Positions 52,669 through 61,794 are shown, counted from the first letter of the stretch. The stretch is DNA of 64,000 nucleotides from Anaerolineales bacterium (GCA_015075405.1 JABTUK010000001.1:1860001-1924000), one strand, 5' to 3'. The notes: a model not told the origin generated them from the letters alone. A program made the numbers and translations.

Positions 52669-55629
52669 CTAATCAAACAACCGTCCCTGCTCAGCTCTTG
52701 GCTTGCGGGCCGCCTCGACGGCCTCCGCGCTGCCCCGGATATAGGTTTCTTTGCCCACCAGCAAGCCTTCCAGCAGTTGCTTCTCCTTGCTGCCGTCCAG
52801 CAGACACTCGGCCACCGCCTGGCCGAACTGCCAGAAGGCCCCGCTCTGGCCGTAGCCGGTCTGGGCCAGGAGTTGGGTCAGGTCGGCTTTGCGGCCTCTT
52901 TCCCACAACTGGCAGGCTCGATGCAGGGCGTCTACCATATTTTCCACCGCTTCGACCTCGCCCCGCTTGTGCGGCCCCAACACTTCGATGTCGGCCCCGG
53001 TTTTGCGGACAAAGCCGCCCTTACCCCACAACTGTTCCAAATCCACCCCCTCGGCGCTGGCGATTTTGCGGGCATCGTCAAAAGGAACTTTGTTTTCCAG
53101 GAAGGTCCAGCGGTAGGTCAGGTAGAATTGGGCCTCTTTGTCAATAGATTCGCGGCTGGCGTTTTTGAGCAGACGGTTGACCAGGAAATCGGTCGAAACC
53201 TGGCGGATGAAGGCCAGCAAGGTATCCACGCCGACCGGCTCGCCGGTGTAGGTTTCGACCCGCCGGTAGCGGGAGAACTCTTCCATCCCCGGCCCGATAG
53301 CCGAGATGAAGAAATCGCCCCCGGCGATGCCCTCCCGCCAGAACTGGCCCAACTTTTCCTCCACCCGCGCCCGGATGTTGGGCTGCAACTCATTCCAGAA
53401 GCCGAGCGGCGCCCGCTCCATTTTGCGGCAGACCATGTAGATGGAGGAGGCAAGGGCGGCGGAGGCGGCGGCACGCAAACGTCCTTTATTTTCAGTGTGC
53501 ATGGGCCAAGAGCCGGTGACAACAAAGCCAGCCTGCACCAACCCATTGAGCATCGTTTCCCAGCCATCGGTGGTTTTGTGTGCGTAAACGATAACCGCCA
53601 CCCCGCCCGCCTTGAGAACCCGATGCATTTCTTTGAAAGATTGCCCCAATCGATCTTCAAAAAAGGCTTTGGCTGCCTCTTTGCTGTCGTGACGAGTCGG
53701 TTCCATAATTGCTTCATCAGTTTTAGATACTACTGGTGTGGCAAATAGTTCCGGGAATTGCTCACCAACAGCACGCTTGAGCCAAACGTAGAAGAAATCG
53801 GACAGGGCGGCATAGGGTACATTATCGTAATAAGGCGGATCAGTTAGGATAGCGTCAAAATATCTCTCGACAAATGGGAGATTAGTTGCCGAGTAATTAC
53901 TGACAATGCCAGCATATTTCCAATACCCTTCAAAGCTCTCTCTGCTTCCATAGAGCATTCTTTCGTACATTGCTTTCCAAGAGCCTGCTATATTACTGAA
54001 TGGGTTATTTTCATCATAATCCCAAAGCATTGGCAGTGCTTGACGTGAAAATACATTGCGAGGAGCTTCAGCCTCAGAATACCACCGAGTAAGCGTTGAA
54101 GTGAATTCTGAAGTTCGAGTGAGTGTGAGAGCCAAATACCCCATCACCGCCCTGGCCAATTCAGCGGGGGAGAAATCCACAGATTTTTTATTTTTAATCT
54201 GCGCCATCTGCGTAATCTGTGGATAAATAACCTCACAATCCGCCAACACCCGCTCATAGCTGCCCTTGATTTTCTCCAAAAAGGTGACCAGGGCCAGCTT
54301 TTGCCGCGTGTTGAACAGGTCTTGAAACTTGGAAAAACCATAAAGTTGCACCCACAAATTCCGCAGGTCGTTTGCCATCGTCTCATCCGGCAGCGGGCTT
54401 TCCAGATAGGGCCAATTCGCCAGTTTCTCTTCCAGGCAAGCGGCAGCCTGAGCAAAAACGGCCTCATCCGCGGCGGCGGCCAGGCGGTAGCGTTTGCCGC
54501 TCTGCCGGGGGTGGTGCTCCACCACGGCGACCATTCGCTCCCCCATTTGGCCGGCGCGGGCCAGGCGGCGGGTATCGGTGGCTTTGGTGATTTGGCCGCA
54601 AACCAGGCAGCGGGCGTCGCCGCCGGTCACCGTGCCTTCGTCGGGGTTGAAGTTGGCGGCTTTGATGGCGGCGGCGCTGTCGAGGAGTTCAAAAGCCACA
54701 GCCTGGCCCTCACCCCCTGGCCCCCTCTCCCGCCGGGAGAGGGGGGAAACAGGAAGAGGGCGGTAGGCAATCTGTTTGTTATCCTTTTTAGCCAGCCAGA
54801 ACTGCTTGATGAGGGGGATTTCTGCGCCGCAGGCCGGGTTCTGGCAGGGAATGGTGCGCGCCCAGAGGTAGCCGACGGGGATCCAATCCGCAGATTTCGC
54901 AGATGGCGCAGATTTTTTATTATTTTTATCATCTGTGTAATCTGCGAAATCTGCGGAGGGTTTATAAAAACGGCCAATCTCGGCGCGGGCTTCTTCTAAA
55001 ATAATGTTGGCCCACTTTTCCACCAAATAGGCCAAGAGATTTACGATTTTGGATTTATGATTTTCGTCGCCAATGGTAAGCTCCAGTTGGGAAGCGGAGT
55101 TTGTTTGTTCTGCTTCACTCACCGGCAATTCTATTTCAATGCCAAACTTTTGCGGCCATTCCAGCGTGGCTTTTTCGATGAAGACGGCGACGGGGTTGTA
55201 GTCGTTGGCGTAAGTTTCGCAGCCCAGGCGCAACGCTTCCAGGGGAATCGAGCCGCCGCCGGAGAAGGGATCGAGCACGCGGGGTGGGCGGCCATACTGC
55301 TGCTGGATCAGTCGGCGGGCTTCTTCGATGGCCTGCCAGCCCTCACCCCCAGTCCCTCTCTCATCGGGAGAGGGGGGCTTGTCTTTGACTGCTTCCCAGG
55401 GGGTGATACGCTTGACGAGGTCAAGCAGATATTCCCGCTGTCGGGGATTGTCCTCGCCGGGGTCGTCAATCAGAGCGGCAAAAGCCGTGGCCCGCGAGGA
55501 GGCCAGCGGTCGCCGCGCCCACCAGATGTGCAGGGTCGAGGGGTGGCCGTGGCGGATGTTCTTCTCCCGGGCTGACTCTTCGGAGATGTCGGCCAGGGGG
55601 AGGTCGTACTCGATGAGGCGTTTTTGCAT
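52669..55629 (-). CDS. DUF1156-type DNA methylase of an Hma-like defence system
   Basis: 986 residues. The N-terminal DUF1156 region reads [20 protein letters not shown] then [19 protein letters not shown]. AdoMet motif I is [20 protein letters not shown] and the catalytic motif is [20 protein letters not shown] at about residue 610. Cysteine pairs near 260 and 335 ([17 protein letters not shown]) may bind zinc. A GGAGAG site is ten bases before the ATG. Four in-frame repeat insertions are visible (55341-55377, 54887-54958, 54706-54746, 54175-54226), all outside the catalytic motifs, so the gene may still work. The first 22 codons are duplicated at 56409-56477. Confidence 0.88.
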   Translation of the reverse strand: MQKRLIEYDLPLADISEESAREKNIRHGHPSTLHIWWARRPLASSRATAFAALIDDPGEDNPRQREYLLDLVKRITPWEAVKDKPPSPDERGTGGEGWQAIEEARRLIQQQYGRPPRVLDPFSGGGSIPLEALRLGCETYANDYNPVAVFIEKATLEWPQKFGIEIELPVSEAEQTNSASQLELTIGDENHKSKIVNLLAYLVEKWANIILEEARAEIGRFYKPSADFADYTDDKNNKKSAPSAKSADWIPVGYLWARTIPCQNPACGAEIPLIKQFWLAKKDNKQIAYRPLPVSPLSRRERGPGGEGQAVAFELLDSAAAIKAANFNPDEGTVTGGDARCLVCGQITKATDTRRLARAGQMGERMVAVVEHHPRQSGKRYRLAAAADEAVFAQAAACLEEKLANWPYLESPLPDETMANDLRNLWVQLYGFSKFQDLFNTRQKLALVTFLEKIKGSYERVLADCEVIYPQITQMAQIKNKKSVDFSPAELARAVMGYLALTLTRTSEFTSTLTRWYSEAEAPRNVFSRQALPMLWDYDENNPFSNIAGSWKAMYERMLYGSRESFEGYWKYAGIVSNYSATNLPFVERYFDAILTDPPYYDNVPYAALSDFFYVWLKRAVGEQFPELFATPVVSKTDEAIMEPTRHDSKEAAKAFFEDRLGQSFKEMHRVLKAGGVAVIVYAHKTTDGWETMLNGLVQAGFVVTGSWPMHTENKGRLRAAASAALASSIYMVCRKMERAPLGFWNELQPNIRARVEEKLGQFWREGIAGGDFFISAIGPGMEEFSRYRRVETYTGEPVGVDTLLAFIRQVSTDFLVNRLLKNASRESIDKEAQFYLTYRWTFLENKVPFDDARKIASAEGVDLEQLWGKGGFVRKTGADIEVLGPHKRGEVEAVENMVDALHRACQLWERGRKADLTQLLAQTGYGQSGAFWQFGQAVAECLLDGSKEKQLLEGLLVGKETYIRGSAEAVEAARKPRAEQGRLFD
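54175..54226. repeat. In-frame CCACAGATT palindrome in the methylase gene
   Basis: TCCACAGATTTTTTATTTTT faces AATCTGCGCCATCTGCGTAA and TCTGTGGA. On the coding strand it gives [19 protein letters not shown]. Same family as the intergenic repeats at 52024 and 62630. Confidence 0.8.
54706..54746. repeat. In-frame CCCTCACCCCC palindrome in the methylase gene
   Basis: CCCTCACCCCCTGGCCCCCT faces CCGGGAGAGGGGG. It encodes [14 protein letters not shown] on the coding strand, close to the zinc-like region. Confidence 0.8.
54887..54958. repeat. In-frame CCGCAGATTTCGCAG palindrome in the methylase gene
   Basis: TCCGCAGATTTCGCAGATGG faces ATCTGTGTAATCTGCGAAAT and CTGCGGA. It encodes [20 protein letters not shown] followed by KSAD. 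Confidence 0.82.
55341..55377. repeat. In-frame CCCTCACCCCC palindrome near the methylase start
   Basis: CCCTCACCCCCAGTCCCTCT faces ATCGGGAGAGGGGGG. It encodes [14 protein letters not shown] between the DUF1156 region and the methylase core. Confidence 0.8.
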
Positions 55630-55674
55630 TAAAACATTCTCTCCGGGGGGTATCGTGACGTTAGCTCTATGTGG

Positions 55675-56016
55675 TTAATCATGTCCCAATTGCTGAAGAA
55701 TGGCTTCAATGTCGCGTTTAAGACCAGATAAATCCTGCTCTATAACAGACCAGACAATCTCTTCATCAATGCCGAAATAGGTATGAACCAGAATGTGGCG
55801 CATGCCGATAATCTTGGTCCAAGGCAGCGTGGGGTATTGGTCCTTTAGGGGTTGCGAGATGGCCCGACAGGCTTCGCCGATGATTTGAAGATGATGAATT
55901 ACCCAGGTTTGGATCAACTCATCCTGCTCAAAAGCAGCACGACCTTGAGTAGTATATTTTTCAATCCGTTCAATGGCCTCCTGGACATCTAATAATCTTT
56001 GGCGGTCATCTCTCAT
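55675..56016 (-). CDS. HEPN-domain toxin, HepT-like (pair 1)
   Basis: 113 residues. The Rx4-6H active-site motif is [13 protein letters not shown], and YLQ-type helices surround it ([20 protein letters not shown]). HepT toxins are ribonucleases, or in some systems are AMPylated by their partner. It overlaps the nucleotidyltransferase gene by four bases (ATGA). The pair is placed immediately in front of the methylase gene. Confidence 0.87.
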   Translation of the reverse strand: MRDDRQRLLDVQEAIERIEKYTTQGRAAFEQDELIQTWVIHHLQIIGEACRAISQPLKDQYPTLPWTKIIGMRHILVHTYFGIDEEIVWSVIEQDLSGLKRDIEAILQQLGHD

Positions 56017-56303
56017 AAGGGTTCTGCCTCAGTCAAAACCAGATCATGGAGGCGGGGTCGCAGTCCTCGCTCGGTGATGACATCCACTCGACATTGGAGT
56101 AACTCTTGCAGTTCCATTAACAAACCACCCAAATCAAGCAAATTGCGCCCCGGTTCCAGGTCAACCAAAATATCAACATCGCTTTCCTGGTCAGCCTCAC
56201 CCCGAACGATCGAACCAAAAAGGCGGACGTTATAGGCGCCATACTTGGCGGCAATCCTTAAAATATCGTCACGTTTTTGCTGGACAATCTCATTTAGACT
56301 CAT
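56013..56303 (-). CDS. Minimal nucleotidyltransferase antitoxin, MntA-like (pair 1)
   Basis: 96 residues. The catalytic motif [19 protein letters not shown] is complete (GSx10DxD), followed by the helix [22 protein letters not shown] proteins neutralise HEPN partners by adding AMP groups to them. A GGAGG site is five bases before the ATG. It is the first gene of its pair. Confidence 0.88.
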   Translation of the reverse strand: MSLNEIVQQKRDDILRIAAKYGAYNVRLFGSIVRGEADQESDVDILVDLEPGRNLLDLGGLLMELQELLQCRVDVITERGLRPRLHDLVLTEAEPL

Positions 56304-56408
56304 CTTGTCCTCCTGCTGATCAATGACTACGCCTGTACTTTCAATTTCTATTGATTATTATTAGTTATCCCCCTCAAGGCAAATTGGCAGGTAATGGTGA
56401 CGGAGCTT

Positions 56409-56477
56409 CTATTCGTGGGCCGATTCTTTGGAGATGCCGGCCAGGGGGAGGTCGTATTCGATGAGGCGTTTTTGCAT
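56409..56477 (-). pseudogene. Duplicated 5' end of the DUF1156 methylase gene
   Basis: The minus strand from ATG 56477 reads [20 protein letters not shown] then HE and a TAG. This copies the first 22 codons of the methylase gene (55629) with a few substitutions. It begins one base after the stop of the second HEPN gene, where the methylase gene would be expected if pair 1 were absent. The copy marks the insertion or rearrangement that brought in pair 1. Confidence 0.85.
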
Positions 56478-56478
56478 A

Positions 56479-56916
56479 TTAATCGCTATCTTCTTCGGCA
56501 GTTATGATTTGGAGCGTAAAATCACGAAACTGGCGGAGCAACTTCAGGTCCTCTTGCAGATATTGGTACAGTTTCTCCACATCCACATCCCAATAGAGAT
56601 GCACCAGCCGGTTGCGAAAGCCGACCATAGCCATCATCGCCTGACCAAAGGGCCGGTCGAGGTAGCCTGTATCAATTAGAAATTGGTATACATCCCGGCT
56701 TTCCTGGGGATGGCCTAATTGGTAGACCGAGACGAGATGGGCGGCAATGTCGGTACAGCTCTCGATAGCGGCTTGAAAAGCCCATTCTACGGCCAGTTGG
56801 CGGGTGAATTCATTCCTTAACATCTCCAGTGTAACCGGCCGATGCTTCTCTAACTCGTTGATGTACTGCTCTAACCTTTGCAAGCGCTGCCTGATACTGT
56901 TCTCGTTCAGTCTCAT
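56479..56916 (-). CDS. HEPN-domain toxin, HepT-like (pair 2)
   Basis: 145 residues starting MRLNENSIRQRLQRLEQYIN, the usual N-terminus. The active-site motif is VGFRNRLVHLYWDVD, with the Rx4H spacing of HepT. A GGAGC site is seven bases before the ATG. The first 107 bases overlap the end of the nucleotidyltransferase gene in another frame. The stop is one base from the remnant methylase start. Confidence 0.88.
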   Translation of the reverse strand: MRLNENSIRQRLQRLEQYINELEKHRPVTLEMLRNEFTRQLAVEWAFQAAIESCTDIAAHLVSVYQLGHPQESRDVYQFLIDTGYLDRPFGQAMMAMVGFRNRLVHLYWDVDVEKLYQYLQEDLKLLRQFRDFTLQIITAEEDSD

Positions 56917-57334
56917 CTTTCTGCTCCATCACCCCGGTTACGAACCGGGTCCAATCCTGCTCCAATTTGGGCTGCATATCCCAATACTCACGCCAAATGA
57001 GCGACTCGATCTCAGCGACCCGGCCAAGATCGGCAGTCCAGAGGCGTTGGCCCTGGGCCGTGATCTGGTAGCGCAGCGAGAGGGGAGCCAGGTTGAGCAG
57101 GCACAGATCAACCGCTATGGGCCATTGCGCTGCCCAGCGATCTTCCAGACGCCATAGTTGTGATTGGGCGAGGTCAGGCTGCACCATAACCGCCACATCT
57201 AAATCACTGAGCACATTCGCCCGACCTTCGGCTTGTGAGCCGTATAAATAAAGGGCGATTATTTCGGGTTGCGCTTGCGCCCAGGCGATCAAATCATTCA
57301 GTAGTTTTTCTATCATTATCGTCTTCTTTTTCAC
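56810..57334 (-). CDS. Nucleotidyltransferase antitoxin, MntA-like (pair 2)
   Basis: 174 residues; the motif is YLYGSQAEGRANVLSDLDVAV with all acidic residues (quoted in part; GSx10DxD). It is longer than pair 1 because of a helical C-terminal region (WTRFVTGVMEQKDETEREQY). Start 57316 (MIEKLLNDL) is an alternative. It would modify and silence the overlapping HEPN toxin. The VapC-like gene ends ten bases upstream of it, so the five small genes may form one transcript. Confidence 0.86.
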   Translation of the reverse strand: MKKKTIMIEKLLNDLIAWAQAQPEIIALYLYGSQAEGRANVLSDLDVAVMVQPDLAQSQLWRLEDRWAAQWPIAVDLCLLNLAPLSLRYQITAQGQRLWTADLGRVAEIESLIWREYWDMQPKLEQDWTRFVTGVMEQKDETEREQYQAALAKVRAVHQRVREASAGYTGDVKE

Positions 57335-57344
57335 TCAGGTTCGG

Positions 57345-57788
57345 TCAGACGGAGTCCTTCAATTCGGCCAGGGTTTTAATTATTATACCACTTCCGGCCA
57401 ATTTATGAGCCAGCAGCGCATCGGCGGTAATCAGGGGCAGGTTTAATTGTTGAGCCAGGGCGACATAGCTGGCATTATAGGCCGTAATATCGTGCGTGAG
57501 GGCCAGGTTCAGGGCCGGTTCGAGCAAGTCGGCGGTTGAAATTGTTACCAGGGCCAGCGCGCCCAAATCGGCCACATCCTGGCGAGCGTTTGCGGGCGAG
57601 TAGCCAAAACGGCGAACATATTTCCACAAGATGTTGGCACACTCGACGTAAAACAGGTCGGGGACATAAAACTGCGGGGCGGGCTGGGCGGTCAAGCGGG
57701 CAAACAGACGATCCGCCAGCTCCGACCCCTCTTCATTGACAAAGAGTTTGACGCCCACGCTGGCGTCAACAACGCAATCAGCCCTCAT
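57345..57788 (-). CDS. PIN-domain toxin (VapC/FitB type)
   Basis: 147 residues. The acidic PIN residues are in CVVDASVGVKLF (D8), DLFYVECANILWKYV, and the C-terminal THDITAYNASYVALAQ and LITADALLAHKL. It overlaps the antitoxin gene by four bases. Predicted RNase toxin. The family is distinct from the VapC at 6346. Confidence 0.88.
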   Translation of the reverse strand: MRADCVVDASVGVKLFVNEEGSELADRLFARLTAQPAPQFYVPDLFYVECANILWKYVRRFGYSPANARQDVADLGALALVTISTADLLEPALNLALTHDITAYNASYVALAQQLNLPLITADALLAHKLAGSGIIIKTLAELKDSV

Positions 57789-58027
57789 CGCTCCCGGTCC
57801 TGGCGCAGCAAGGTGGCGCTGTCGGGCGCGCCCTGGTCAGCGGGGCGGAAGAATCGTCTGCGCCGGATGTTCGCCAGCACCTCGGCCTGGGATAACTCCG
57901 GCGGGGTCAGGGCTTTGTCAAGCAAGCTAATTACTTCGGCGCTGATGGAGCGGTTCTGCTGAGTAGCCCGCTGGCGGATGCGTTCGTACAGGGAATCGGG
58001 CACGTTGCGCACGTGTAAAATGGGCAT
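57785..58027 (-). CDS. FitA/VapB-type ribbon-helix-helix antitoxin
   Basis: 80 residues. The N-terminus PILHVRNVPDSLYERIRQRA then QQNRSISAEVISLLDKAL is a ribbon-helix-helix domain. The rest binds the toxin (FFRPADQGAPDSATLLRQDR). A GGAGG site is eight bases before the ATG. A perfect palindrome 42 bases upstream is a likely operator. Confidence 0.88.
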   Translation of the reverse strand: MPILHVRNVPDSLYERIRQRATQQNRSISAEVISLLDKALTPPELSQAEVLANIRRRRFFRPADQGAPDSATLLRQDRER

Positions 58028-58068
58028 GGTTTAACCTCCAGAATATGAGACTGAGGTTATTTTAGCAG

Positions 58069-58093
58069 GTGTGGTTGCATTGCGCAACCACAC
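58069..58093 (-). promoter_or_regulatory. Palindrome upstream of the VapBC-like operon
   Basis: GTGTGGTTGC and GCAACCACAC form perfect ten-base arms around ATTGC. Position and symmetry suggest the binding site of the ribbon-helix-helix antitoxin. Confidence 0.5.
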
Positions 58094-58146
58094 GGTTATC
58101 TGGGTGTATTTCACTTTTGGGGCGAACTTGTCGTATATCATAACCC

Positions 58147-58246
58147 GCTCGGCGATGAACTCGCCGAGCTAGTAAATAGCGCCTCGTGAACGAGGCTAGC
58201 CGGATTGATCCGGCGCTGTTGGATAGCCCGGAAATTCATTTCCGGG
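58147..58246. repeat. Row of four perfect hairpins
   Basis: Hairpins: GCTCGGCGA/TCGCCGAGC (58147-58169), GCCTCG/CGAGGC with TGAA loop (58181-58196), GCCGGAT/ATCCGGC (58199-58214) and CCCGGAAAT/ATTTCCGGG (58227-58246). The order and the loops resemble 39577-39695 while the stem bases differ in a paired way. It fills the gap between the toxin-antitoxin pair and the helicase gene; no frame is supported here. Confidence 0.75.
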
Positions 58247-58314
58247 TGGACTGGTCTAAAAATTCGCCCTCAAATGGAAATGCTCTCGTTATCTTCACCC
58301 ATTGGATGTTGCTC

Positions 58315-61300
58315 TTATTGAGCTTGCCTTGTCCACTTCTCCTCTGGAATAATAAAACCGGTGGCAAAAATATCTTCATCCAGCCGAAAATGAGCCGCCG
58401 GGTCCTGAATCCGGTGCAACTCCGGCTGGCCGGTTCCGGCCATTGTTACGACATACAACCAGAACTTCTCCCCAAAATGACGGGCCTTCTTCCATTCGTT
58501 TGAAGAGAGGCGAATCGCCCCGGTTTGAGCGCGGGCCTTGACCTCGATGTAACGAATATCAGAATAAGAACCATCCGGGTTATAAAGCGTCGAGCGCAGG
58601 TCGAAACCGTGATTTTCGCCGGATACATCTTCCGGCTGCCAGCCCTGGTCATGCTCATACTGTAGGGCCACCTGCATGCCAACCGCTTCGATTTCTTCAT
58701 CACGGTGCATTGAGGCTGAGTCTAAGGCTGAGTAAGAAGCACGCTCCTCTTTGATCTTTCCCTTAACCTTAGCCTCAGCCTTAGCCTTTTCCTCAGCCTG
58801 CGCCAATGGCACAACAACGGCTGCGCCCAGGATGCGCGGCTCACCCACAGTCAGGTTGCGTTCCAGTTGGATTTCTCGCGCTAAGGCGGCGCGGCGCTGC
58901 TGCAACTGCTCCAGGTTGCGCTGCTCATTCAGCAAGGGCAGGCCAATCTGTTCGCCGCTGGCCTGGCGCATTTCATATTCCAATATCTTCTGGTTCGACT
59001 CTTGAATCAGATAATCCAGGGAGCGCAGGCCGTACTTTTCCTTGATGCGACTTTCCTTCTCCCGACGCGCCTCAATCTCGGCCTGGAAGGGGAACAAGAT
59101 TTGGGTGACGATGTAATCTTCGATAGCCTGGCGTTGTTCCAACAAGGTTCTGATTTGGGGAGGCGGACCCCCACCCTCACCCCCAACCCCTCTCCCAGGG
59201 GGCGAGGGGAGAGGCTCGTGGTCCCACAGAATGGCCGAGTTGACGGTCTGGATGGTTCCGTCAGTGGCTTGGTAGAGGCAAAAGACACGTTTACCGGCAG
59301 GTTGTCCCGTGCCATCGCTGACCTCGCCCTGGACAAACCAGAACACGCCTTCTCGCTGGCCTTCGGGGTCGCCAAAGACGGCGTAATTCTCGGCGTGGCC
59401 GCCGAAGGTGGTTAAAATTGTCTCGTTGATGGCTTCTAACAACGGATGGCCCGGCGCGGCAAACTCAGCTTCGGGATGCTTTTGAGCGTAGGCTTTCTCG
59501 AAGGTTATGTGGCGGTACTCGCGGAAAATCTGGCCGTAGGTGGCCTTGAAATCATAAACTTCGCCCCACTGGCGCAGCTCATACGGCACAGAGGTGATGG
59601 CGTAGGTCTCGCCCCGCCGTTCAATCTGCCCCCCCAAGCGGCGGAAGGCCCGCAGAAAATAATCCTCCACGTATTCCGGCACCAGCCGGTTTTCCTCGGC
59701 GGCCAGCTTTTCTTGCAGCAGGCCGGTATAGTTAATGTGGCGGGTGGCTAAACTGGTCATAAAGACCCGCTCCAACGTCTGTTGCAGCGATTGGGCGTCC
59801 ACCGCCTCGATCTTCATTTCAATCTCTTCAATCCGGCGCTGGCTAAAAACGGCTTCACGCAGCAGTTCGTCCAGGCGGGTATCGGGGATAAGCTCGCCAA
59901 TGATGTCAAAGACGCGGTCGGAGCCGAGCGCCTCTTTCATCCGTTCCAGCTTCTCAAAAATCCGGTCGAGAATCTGGCCCTCGCGGGTGTCGCGGGTAAT
60001 CATATTCCAGATGTGGACTTCGTATTGCTGCCCGTAGCGATGGATGCGGCCCATGCGCTGTTCCAGCCGGTTCGGGTTCCAGGGGATGTCATAGTTGACC
60101 ATCCAGGAGCAGAACTGGAGATTGATACCCTCACCAGCCGCCTCGGTCGCCACCATAATCTGGGTCTTGTCGCGGAACTCCCGCTCGGCGGCAATGCGGG
60201 CATCCATATTCATGTGGCCGTGAATGGTGGTTACGGCGTAACCCCAATTTTGCAGCTTCTCGACCAGATAGTTCAACGTGTCGCGGAACTCGGTAAAAAT
60301 CAGGAGTTTGCGCCCCCCCTTATTCCCCCCCACTGGGGGAGAGAGGTTTTTGAGCACATGGTCCCGCAGGCCAACCAGCTTGCTTTCAATCTCCTGGGCG
60401 CGGACCTGCTCGGCCTGGACAATCAGCCCCTCAAGCTGTTCGATTTCGAGCTTGACATCATCTATGTTCTTGGCAATGGTCAGGTTTTCCAGCCGCTCCT
60501 CCAACTGTTGCCGCTCGTCATCCGACATATCGGCCAAATCGTCCTCGTCCAAGTCACGCAAGCGCAGGTAATCTTCATCCTGACGAATTCGCTCCGGCAG
60601 GACTAATAACGCTTCCAGGCGGTCCTTACGCCGTTTTAGTGACTCGTAGACGGCGTGGGAGCTGGAGGTGAGGCGGCGCTGCAAAATCATCAGGGCAAAG
60701 GAGATACTGCGGTTCTCTTTGGCCCGGTCAAAATAGTTGCGGACGTAGTTGGTAACGTGGTTATATAGGTTCGTCTCGGCTTCGGTGAGCCGGAAGGGGA
60801 CGGTGTGAACGTAGCGCGGCGGGAAGATGGTCGTCCCATCGAAGCGGCGCAAATCCTCTTTCAAGCGGCGCACAAAGACCGGGTTATCCTTATGCTCAAC
60901 CGACTCCTTCAATAGCTCGGTCTGAGCAAAAAAGCCGGGCCGCAACAAGTCCAAAAAGAGACGAAAGTTTTCTTCATCCCCGCGATGGGGTGTGGCCGTC
61001 AAAAACATCAGGTGGTTGGTCTGGCGGGAGAGGATTTCGCCGGCCTGATACCGCTTGGTCTTGTCAATCTTGACCCGCTCGCGGCCCTGGTAGGCATAGG
61101 CGCTCAGCTTATGGGCCTCATCAACAAAGACCATATCCCAGGTGGCGCTGTTGAGCGTGGCCCGCACCGAGTCCTGCTTGATAAAATCAATCGAGGTAAT
61201 ACACAGGTCGCGCTCCGTCCAGGCGTTCTCGCCCCAGGCCGATTCCATTCTGGCCCGGTCAACGATAGCAAAGGACAGGCCGAAGCGTTCCTTCATTTCT

Positions 61301-61794
61301 CGCTGCCACTGGTACTTGAGATGGCCGGGGGCCACAATCAGCACCCGCCGCACCAGGCGCCGGTATTGCAGCTCCTTCAAAATCAGCCCGGCCATAATGG
61401 TTTTGCCCGCGCCGGGGTCATCGGCAATCAGGAAGCGGATGCGGGGGGATTCCAGCACGTAATGGTAAACCGCCTCAATTTGATGGGGGAGTGGGTCAAC
61501 CTGGGAGATACTGACCGCCAATTGAGGGTCGAACTGGTAGGCCAGGCGGAGACGGTGGGCTTCGATGAGAAAGAAAAAATCCTCGGCGTTATCGGTTAAG
61601 GCCACCGGGTTTCGCTCAAGGATTTCAATTTGAGCCAACTGGCCGGGGGAAATATTTTTGGCCAGATATTGATGGCTGCCATCGCGTAGCAAGAGTTCGA
61701 GTTGGTAATAACCCTGGCGGGGTTCAAACTTTTTCACTTCTGCCGCAGCGGGGAGAAAAGGGGCGGTAATCAGTTGGCCTATTTGCAGCTCCAT
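58315..61794 (-). CDS. DEAH/SNF2-type helicase with C-terminal DUF3883-like domain (Hma-like system)
   Basis: 1,159 residues from ATG 61794 (MELQIGQLITAPFLPAA), chosen over 61881 because the family begins there. The helicase core has LIADDPGAGKTIMAGLILKE (Walker A), MVFVDEAHKLSAYA (DEAH), LTATPHRGDEENF, the second RecA lobe with LLIFTEFRDTLNYLVEKL and motif VI QRMGRIHRYGQ. The last 170 residues (GWQPEDVSGENHGFDLRSTL, RYIEVKARAQTGAIRLSSNE) are DUF3883-like with a nuclease-style ExK motif. Low-complexity inserts occur at 59174-59213 and 60312-60346, and a lysine-alanine-rich stretch is coded by 58708-58800. It is the first gene of the cluster. Confidence 0.87.
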   Translation of the reverse strand: MELQIGQLITAPFLPAAAEVKKFEPRQGYYQLELLLRDGSHQYLAKNISPGQLAQIEILERNPVALTDNAEDFFFLIEAHRLRLAYQFDPQLAVSISQVDPLPHQIEAVYHYVLESPRIRFLIADDPGAGKTIMAGLILKELQYRRLVRRVLIVAPGHLKYQWQREMKERFGLSFAIVDRARMESAWGENAWTERDLCITSIDFIKQDSVRATLNSATWDMVFVDEAHKLSAYAYQGRERVKIDKTKRYQAGEILSRQTNHLMFLTATPHRGDEENFRLFLDLLRPGFFAQTELLKESVEHKDNPVFVRRLKEDLRRFDGTTIFPPRYVHTVPFRLTEAETNLYNHVTNYVRNYFDRAKENRSISFALMILQRRLTSSSHAVYESLKRRKDRLEALLVLPERIRQDEDYLRLRDLDEDDLADMSDDERQQLEERLENLTIAKNIDDVKLEIEQLEGLIVQAEQVRAQEIESKLVGLRDHVLKNLSPPVGGNKGGRKLLIFTEFRDTLNYLVEKLQNWGYAVTTIHGHMNMDARIAAEREFRDKTQIMVATEAAGEGINLQFCSWMVNYDIPWNPNRLEQRMGRIHRYGQQYEVHIWNMITRDTREGQILDRIFEKLERMKEALGSDRVFDIIGELIPDTRLDELLREAVFSQRRIEEIEMKIEAVDAQSLQQTLERVFMTSLATRHINYTGLLQEKLAAEENRLVPEYVEDYFLRAFRRLGGQIERRGETYAITSVPYELRQWGEVYDFKATYGQIFREYRHITFEKAYAQKHPEAEFAAPGHPLLEAINETILTTFGGHAENYAVFGDPEGQREGVFWFVQGEVSDGTGQPAGKRVFCLYQATDGTIQTVNSAILWDHEPLPSPPGRGVGGEGGGPPPQIRTLLEQRQAIEDYIVTQILFPFQAEIEARREKESRIKEKYGLRSLDYLIQESNQKILEYEMRQASGEQIGLPLLNEQRNLEQLQQRRAALAREIQLERNLTVGEPRILGAAVVVPLAQAEEKAKAEAKVKGKIKEERASYSALDSASMHRDEEIEAVGMQVALQYEHDQGWQPEDVSGENHGFDLRSTLYNPDGSYSDIRYIEVKARAQTGAIRLSSNEWKKARHFGEKFWLYVVTMAGTGQPELHRIQDPAAHFRLDEDIFATGFIIPEEKWTRQAQ
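59174..59213. repeat. In-frame CCCTCACCCCCAACCCC palindrome in the helicase gene
   Basis: CCCTCACCCCCAACCCCTCT faces GGGGGCGAGGGGAGAGG. It encodes PLPSPPGRGVGGEGGG between the helicase core and the C-terminal coiled region. A smaller relative at 60312-60346 (CCCCCCTTATTCCCCCCC / GGGGGAGAG) encodes LSPPVGGNKGG before the second RecA lobe. Confidence 0.8.
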
